A stretch of 55,798 nt of DNA from Treponema sp. Lineage in GTDB: Bacteria > Spirochaetota > Spirochaetia > Treponematales > Treponemataceae. Below the pieces are notes generated by a model, which was given only the letters and a program-made list of their open reading frames with translations, was not told where the DNA came from and did not search any database. Of the stretch, positions 51,638 to 55,798 are shown in pieces (within the stretch, counting starts at the first letter, position 1; every line of letters begins with the position of its first letter). The stretch is taken from positions 1 to 55,798 of the forward strand of contig JAKSTI010000012.1 of the NCBI GenBank assembly GCA_024402665.1, read 5' to 3'. The position numbers and the translations under genes were made by a program.

Positions 51638-54115
51638 ATGACTGATGCATTAAAAAGAATTAAGATTTCTGATTTCCCCCTTACTGATGTAACTCTTACT
51701 GATGAATATTGTAAAAATGCTTTTTTGAAAGAGGCAGAATATCTTGCTGCTTTTGATCTGGACAGACTGCTTGCCGGTTTTAGAGCAACTGCCGGTTTAG
51801 ACACAAAAAACAAAGAGCCTTATCCTGGATGGGAAAACATGCTTATTGGTGGTCATAGCGTAGGGCACTATGTTGGGGCGGCTGCTAATGTTGTAAAATC
51901 TCCTGATTGTCCAGAAACAATTAGAAATCAGCTTCTTAAAATTTTATCTGGACTGATGAATGGCTTTCTTGAATGTCAGCAGGCTTTGGGAACAGGTTTT
52001 CTTTTTGGTGCAAAAATTCTTGATAAAAATAATCTTGAACTTCAGTTTGATAATATTGAAAAAAATCTTACAAATATTATTACTCAGGCCTGGGTTCCCT
52101 GGTACACAATGCATAAATTGATTGAAGGTTTGCTTTGTGTTCTTAGTCTTGAAAACTGCCAGATTCCTTGTGGAAAAGAACTTTCTAATATGGCAGATGA
52201 AATTCTTTCAAAACTCACTGCCTGGATTTATAAACGGGTTAGCCGCTGGAATGAAGAAACTCATCGTACTGTTCTTAATATTGAATATGGCGGTATGAAC
52301 GATTGTCTTTATTCATACTATCTTGCTTCCGGAAACAAACAGGCCCTTTTGTGTGCCCAGGCTTTTGATGATGTTGCTCTTTTTAAAAAGATTTCTGAAT
52401 CAAAAGAAGGGGAAAATATTTTAAGCGGACGTCACGCAAATACAACAATTCCAAAATTCATTGGTGCTCTTAACAGGTATGTTGTTACTGGTGAAGAAGA
52501 ATTCCTTACTTATGCAAAAAATTTCTGGAACCTTGTTACAACTGCCCATACTTATGTAAACGGCGGAAACAGTACCTGGGAACATTTTGGTGAAGACAAC
52601 AATCTTTATTCAAAACTTTCTAACTGCAACTGCGAAACTTGTAATTCTTATAACATGCTTAAGCTTACAAAACTTTTGTTTATGATTACTGGCAGCAAAG
52701 TTTATTCAGACTGGTACGAGCATACTTTTATAAACTCAATTCTTTCTTCACAAAATCCGGAATCTGGAATGACAACTTACTTTCAGCCAATGGCCAGCGG
52801 TTATTTCAAAGTTTACAGTTCTCCTTTTGACAGTTTCTGGTGCTGTACTGGAACTGGAATGGAAAATTTTTCTAAGCTGGGAGAAAGCTTTTATTTTGTA
52901 AAAGAGCAGTCTGATGGCCAGCGTGTTTTATTTGTAAATCAATATATTTCTTCAATCCTGAACTGGAAACAGGCAAATCTGCAAATCATTCAGAAATCAT
53001 ATATTCCTCAGCAGGATTTTTCTGTTTTTAATTTTGATGGAACATATTCTGGAAAAATTGCATTCCGCCTTCCTCAATGGGCACTTTCAGCCGGAACTGT
53101 AAAAATTTATGTTAATTCCTGTGAATATGATTATGCTGCCTCAGATGGATACGCTTTTGTTTCTGGAACTTTTGATTCATCTTCTGAAGTAAAAATTGTT
53201 CTTCCTATGAAAATCAGCGCATACAATCTGCCAGATCAGAGGGATGCTTTTGCCTTTAAATATGGGCCTGTTGTTTTGTGTGCACTTCTTGGAGAAAGCG
53301 ATGGTAAAACTGCAATCAATGGTGTAAATGTAGCTGTTCCAGAAAAACTCCAGATTAAGAAAGAATTTATTCCTTCCCAAACAGATATAGTTACTGTAAA
53401 AAATTCTGGTGTTGAAGAATTTATGGGTCATATTAATGAATATCTTGTTCGCTCTGATTCTTGTTCTGTTTCTGTTTCAAAAGAGAATTCTGTTTCTTGT
53501 ATTTCTGGTGGTGATTTACGTTTTACTCTCACAAATACTGATTCTAATCTTATTTATGTTCCACATTTCTCTCAGTATAAGCAGCGTTATGGTTTGTATT
53601 TCCGCTTCCTTGATGAACAGGCTTCTAAAAATTTCATGGAAGATAAATTGAGTCAGGGTTATATTAATTCCAACAAACTAGATACAGTTCAGCCAGGGTA
53701 CGGTCAGTATGAAAATGATGAACTTCATAATATGATTGAATATGGAACTGGTTCTGTTGGTCAGACTTACAGAGGAACTTCCCGTTATGCTAAGGAAGGA
53801 GGAAGTTTTTCTTACAGAATGATTGTTGATCCTGATGGCACTGATTTGCTTGTAATGTTTGATCCAAAAGATAATGGTAAAACAATTAAGATTGCTGTTG
53901 GAAATGAAACTGTTTATGAAGAAAAACTGAATTGTGAAGATGATTCGGGATTTAATAAAGTAATAATTCCAGTTAGTAAGGAAGTGATTTTAAGTGGAAT
54001 TGAAAAGGTTATTTATGAAGGAAAGGAGTTTACTGTAGTAAAAATAACAGTAAGCGGTAGTGAAGGGCAACAATCTGCTCAGCTATGTGAGTTCATGTAT
54101 ACCCTTCACAAATAG
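51638..54115 (+). CDS. GH127-family beta-L-arabinofuranosidase-like protein
   Basis: 825 residues from ATG 51638 (TTGAGG upstream). The N-terminal (alpha/alpha)6 domain has G-W-E-N-M-L-I-G-G-H near 67-76; the cysteine cluster N-C-E-T-C-N-S-Y-N-M-L-K-L near 331-343 and W-C-C-T-G-T near 404-409 is the Zn-Cys active site of GH127 (DUF1680). Beta-sandwich domains follow. No signal peptide is visible, so it acts in the cytoplasm on imported oligosaccharides. The divergent AraC-type gene is its likely regulator. The stop is 2 nt away from the icd ghost tail. Confidence 0.88.
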   Translation: MTDALKRIKISDFPLTDVTLTDEYCKNAFLKEAEYLAAFDLDRLLAGFRATAGLDTKNKEPYPGWENMLIGGHSVGHYVGAAANVVKSPDCPETIRNQLLKILSGLMNGFLECQQALGTGFLFGAKILDKNNLELQFDNIEKNLTNIITQAWVPWYTMHKLIEGLLCVLSLENCQIPCGKELSNMADEILSKLTAWIYKRVSRWNEETHRTVLNIEYGGMNDCLYSYYLASGNKQALLCAQAFDDVALFKKISESKEGENILSGRHANTTIPKFIGALNRYVVTGEEEFLTYAKNFWNLVTTAHTYVNGGNSTWEHFGEDNNLYSKLSNCNCETCNSYNMLKLTKLLFMITGSKVYSDWYEHTFINSILSSQNPESGMTTYFQPMASGYFKVYSSPFDSFWCCTGTGMENFSKLGESFYFVKEQSDGQRVLFVNQYISSILNWKQANLQIIQKSYIPQQDFSVFNFDGTYSGKIAFRLPQWALSAGTVKIYVNSCEYDYAASDGYAFVSGTFDSSSEVKIVLPMKISAYNLPDQRDAFAFKYGPVVLCALLGESDGKTAINGVNVAVPEKLQIKKEFIPSQTDIVTVKNSGVEEFMGHINEYLVRSDSCSVSVSKENSVSCISGGDLRFTLTNTDSNLIYVPHFSQYKQRYGLYFRFLDEQASKNFMEDKLSQGYINSNKLDTVQPGYGQYENDELHNMIEYGTGSVGQTYRGTSRYAKEGGSFSYRMIVDPDGTDLLVMFDPKDNGKTIKIAVGNETVYEEKLNCEDDSGFNKVIIPVSKEVILSGIEKVIYEGKEFTVVKITVSGSEGQQSAQLCEFMYTLHK

Positions 54116-54116
54116 A

Positions 54117-54164
54117 TTAGAGCGCTTTTTCTAATCTTTCAGGGATTGCTGCAATGTATTCGTC
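54117..54164 (-). pseudogene. Ghost copy of the icd 3' end
   Basis: On the minus strand, in the icd frame, it reads D-E-Y-I-A-A-I-P-E-R-L-E-K-A-L-stop. The true icd end is E-F-I-K-A-I-R-D-R-M-stop: E, I, A, I and R coincide and the rest is mostly conservative, about 60 per cent identity over 30 bases by eye. It follows the double-hairpin element, as the ilvD ghost does. Confidence 0.65.
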
Positions 54165-54203
54165 GCAAGCTGCGCTTGCTTACCTGGAAGCTTGCGCTTC
54201 CAG
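54162..54203. repeat. Double-hairpin element behind icd
   Basis: Relative to icd: CTGGAAGCGCAAGCTTCCAG (hairpin 1), GTAA, GCAAGCGCAGCTTGC (hairpin 2), ending TTGCGAC. It has the same plan, core GCGCA and end TGCGAC as the element behind ilvD (33949-33989). Confidence 0.75.
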
Positions 54204-54209
54204 CCAAAA

Positions 54210-55406
54210 CTACATTCTGTCTCTGATAGCCTTAATAAATTCCCAAGAATTTAATACGGCTTTTGCTTCTGGGCTTGCAATGCGTGAAATATCGCCAGTC
54301 ATGTAGCCTTCTTCAATTGTCTGCAATGTTGCTTTTTCAAGTTTCTTTGCAAAGTCTACAAGTTCAGGAGTTCCATCCATTTCGCCGCGTTTTGCAAGAG
54401 CACCTGTCCATGCAAAAATAGTTGCAACTGGGTTTGTAGATGTCTTTTCACCTTTAAGGTAGCGGTAGTAGTGTTTCTGAACTGTACCGTGGCTTGCTTC
54501 GTATTCAAAGTTTCCGTCTGGGCTAACCAAAACAGAAGTCATCATAGCAAGTGAACCACAAGCAGAAGCAATCATATCACTCATAACGTCACCGTCATAG
54601 TTCTTTGTTGCCCACATGAATCCGCCTTCAGAACGCATAACGCGTGCTACAGCATCATCAATTAATGTGTAGAAGTATTCAATGCCGGCTGCTTCGAATT
54701 TAGCTTTGTATTCTTCTTCAAATACTCTCTGGAAGATTGCTTTGAAGTTTCCGTCGTAAGTTTTAGAAATTGTGTCTTTTGCACCAAACCAAACTGAAAT
54801 CTTGCGGTCTAATGCGTAAGTGAAACAACAACGAGCAAAACTTTCAATAGAGTTATCAAGATTGTGGATACCCTGAATAATTCCAGGTCCTTTCATATCC
54901 ATAATTGTTTTACGGATTTCTTTTCCATCAACACCTGTAAATACAAGTTCTGCTTTACCAGCTGTAGGACATTTGATTTCGCAGTTTTTGTAAACATCAC
55001 CATAAGCGTGACGTCCAAGAACGATTGGGTTTTTCCAGCAGCTAACAGTACCGTGTACATTGTTAACAAAGATTGGTTCGCGGAATACAGTACCGTCCAA
55101 TTCAGCACGGATAATTCCGTTTGGAGAAGGAGTAAGCTGTTTAAGTTTGTATTCTTCTACGCGTGCCTGGTTAGATGTGATTGTTGCACATTTTACACCA
55201 ACGTGAAGACGCTTAATTGCAGCGGCTGCTTCATAAGTAATTTTGTCATCAGAATCATCACGACTTTTAAGACCAAGGTCATAATATTCTGTTTTCAAAT
55301 CAACAAAAGGTAAAAGAAGTTCATCTTTAATTACCTTCCATAAAACACGTGTCATTTCGTCGCCATCGAGCTCAGCGATAGCATTTTTCATCTGAATCTT
55401 TGCCAT
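54210..55406 (-). CDS. icd: Isocitrate dehydrogenase, NADP-dependent (eukaryotic-type family)
   Basis: 398 residues. It opens I-A-E-L-D-G-D-E-M-T-R near 10-20, with T-S-N-Q-A-R near 77-82 (substrate phosphate site region), G-D-V-M-S-D near 268-273 and E-A-S-H-G-T-V near 305-311 (NADP site), all of the homodimeric type II family as in mitochondria. It converts isocitrate to 2-oxoglutarate for biosynthesis. The last ten residues may have been replaced: a diverged alternative end lies downstream behind a hairpin element. A promoter ends 9 nt before the ATG. Confidence 0.94.
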   Translation of the reverse strand: MAKIQMKNAIAELDGDEMTRVLWKVIKDELLLPFVDLKTEYYDLGLKSRDDSDDKITYEAAAAIKRLHVGVKCATITSNQARVEEYKLKQLTPSPNGIIRAELDGTVFREPIFVNNVHGTVSCWKNPIVLGRHAYGDVYKNCEIKCPTAGKAELVFTGVDGKEIRKTIMDMKGPGIIQGIHNLDNSIESFARCCFTYALDRKISVWFGAKDTISKTYDGNFKAIFQRVFEEEYKAKFEAAGIEYFYTLIDDAVARVMRSEGGFMWATKNYDGDVMSDMIASACGSLAMMTSVLVSPDGNFEYEASHGTVQKHYYRYLKGEKTSTNPVATIFAWTGALAKRGEMDGTPELVDFAKKLEKATLQTIEEGYMTGDISRIASPEAKAVLNSWEFIKAIRDRM

Positions 55407-55415
55407 AATATGGAA

Positions 55416-55444
55416 ATTATAATGATTTAGAATTGAATTTACAA
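55416..55444 (-). promoter_or_regulatory. Promoter of icd
   Basis: On the minus strand TTGTAA (55439-55444), a 17 nt spacer, and TATAAT (55416-55421). The -10 ends 9 nt before the ATG, so the leader would be only about 2-3 nt. Confidence 0.65.
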
Positions 55445-55460
55445 TATTTATTAGAAAATA

Positions 55461-55700
55461 TTGAGAGAAGTTAGAGTTTATGATAATATTTATCCGTTCA
55501 AATTTATGGATGACAAAGAATATTATTCATTGATGAATAGATCTTCCTCGTACCAGTTGCAGCAGGCATTGAAAAAAAAGAATGATCAGAAGAAAAAAAA
55601 TAAATCTGTTCAGTCTTTTAAAAACGACACTTATGCTGCATTGGAATTGCGTCAGGGGCAATCAGATGCTCAGATGCTGAAGGAAAAAAAGGAGCAATAA
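55461..55700 (+). CDS. Small hypothetical basic protein
   Basis: 64-79 residues, depending on start: TTG 55461 keeps a protein-like extension (V-Y-D-N-I-Y-P-F-K-F), with a weak TATTAG box ending 6 nt before it; ATG 55506 lacks a ribosome-binding site. The middle is Lys/Gln-rich and helical, the end charged. No domain recognised. Its stop codon merges with the AAGGAG site of the next gene (stop ends at 55700, next ATG 55701), so they form an operon. Confidence 0.55.
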   Translation: MREVRVYDNIYPFKFMDDKEYYSLMNRSSSYQLQQALKKKNDQKKKNKSVQSFKNDTYAALELRQGQSDAQMLKEKKEQ

Positions 55701-55798
55701 ATGAAACTTTGGGAAAAGGGTGCTTACCTTGTAAATGGTAAACTTACAGACGCTGGTTCTAATCCTGCTGATGGTGCCAAAAAAACTATGGCATATTC
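55701..55798 (+). CDS. Start of a truncated gene, possibly aconitase-like hydratase
   Basis: The first 32 codons only; the window ends within it. AAGGAG at 7 nt marks the ATG. The beginning M-K-L-W-E-K-G-A-Y-L-V-N-G and the later T-M-A-Y recall the N-terminus of large aconitase-family hydratases, which would fit its position beside icd. This is recollection, not a match I can show. Confidence 0.4.
   Translation, partial: MKLWEKGAYLVNGKLTDAGSNPADGAKKTMAY

Overview
The window looks like chromosome of a host-associated Treponema-type spirochaete. This rests on low GC content, lipoproteins with spirochaete-style lipoboxes (for example LFSSC and FSAC), a Holliday-junction-resolvase-like membrane protein, PotABCD, DUF4230, NusG-II and Gx-transporter genes, a eukaryotic-type NADP isocitrate dehydrogenase and BspA-type repeats. 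The species assignment is inference; no rRNA is present.

Layout. 1-1630: a beta-propeller lipoprotein, then a gene-free block of palindromic repeats that runs into the start of a RecQ-like helicase. 1627-11831: RecQ, an OmpA-domain protein, a membrane nuclease-like protein, the polyamine operon potABCD and mutS2. 11857-12120: tRNA-Gln(CTG) and tRNA-Glu(CTC), each followed by a terminator hairpin. 12180-22190: a defence island holding a type I restriction system (hsdR-hsdM-hsdS), an AT-rich SF1 helicase 3 nt behind hsdS, and an AAA ATPase plus RloB pair (AbiL/Rlo type). 22266-29206: an unknown spirochaete protein, pgeF, hflK-hflC with a kinase-like membrane protein, and DUF4230. 29497-36048: leuB, an LRR protein, ilvD, a zinc-ribbon protein, murI, purC. 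36838-42701: two large surface lipoproteins, one ending in a C-type lectin domain with EPN and WND motifs, the other built from four InlB/MucBP-like repeats. 42723-45625: macro domain, VWA and ADP-ribosylglycohydrolase genes (an ADP-ribose cassette) plus a gene remnant. 45648-55798: Gx transporter with NusG-II protein, acyl-CoA synthetase, periplasmic-sensor diguanylate cyclase, AraC regulator divergent from a GH127 arabinofuranosidase, icd, a small protein and a truncated gene.

The most unusual content is repeats. (1) A GC-rich element of about 90-110 bp lies in frame inside three unrelated proteins (HsdS, MurI, Gx transporter), in both orientations, at linker or loop positions. (2) A double-hairpin element of about 41 bp sits just behind ilvD and behind icd, and in both cases a second, diverged copy of the gene's own 3' end (a 'ghost' tail) lies beyond it. 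(3) A 131-132 bp element with TTGACA-bearing inverted ends occurs twice, with a covarying central hairpin, plus a fragment at a gene end. (4) A separate palindromic family is stacked three times before recQ.

A second theme is translation without leaders. At least six genes have a sigma70-like -10 box ending 6-7 nt before the start codon, and icd has one ending 9 nt before it, which implies leaderless or nearly leaderless mRNAs alongside conventional Shine-Dalgarno genes.
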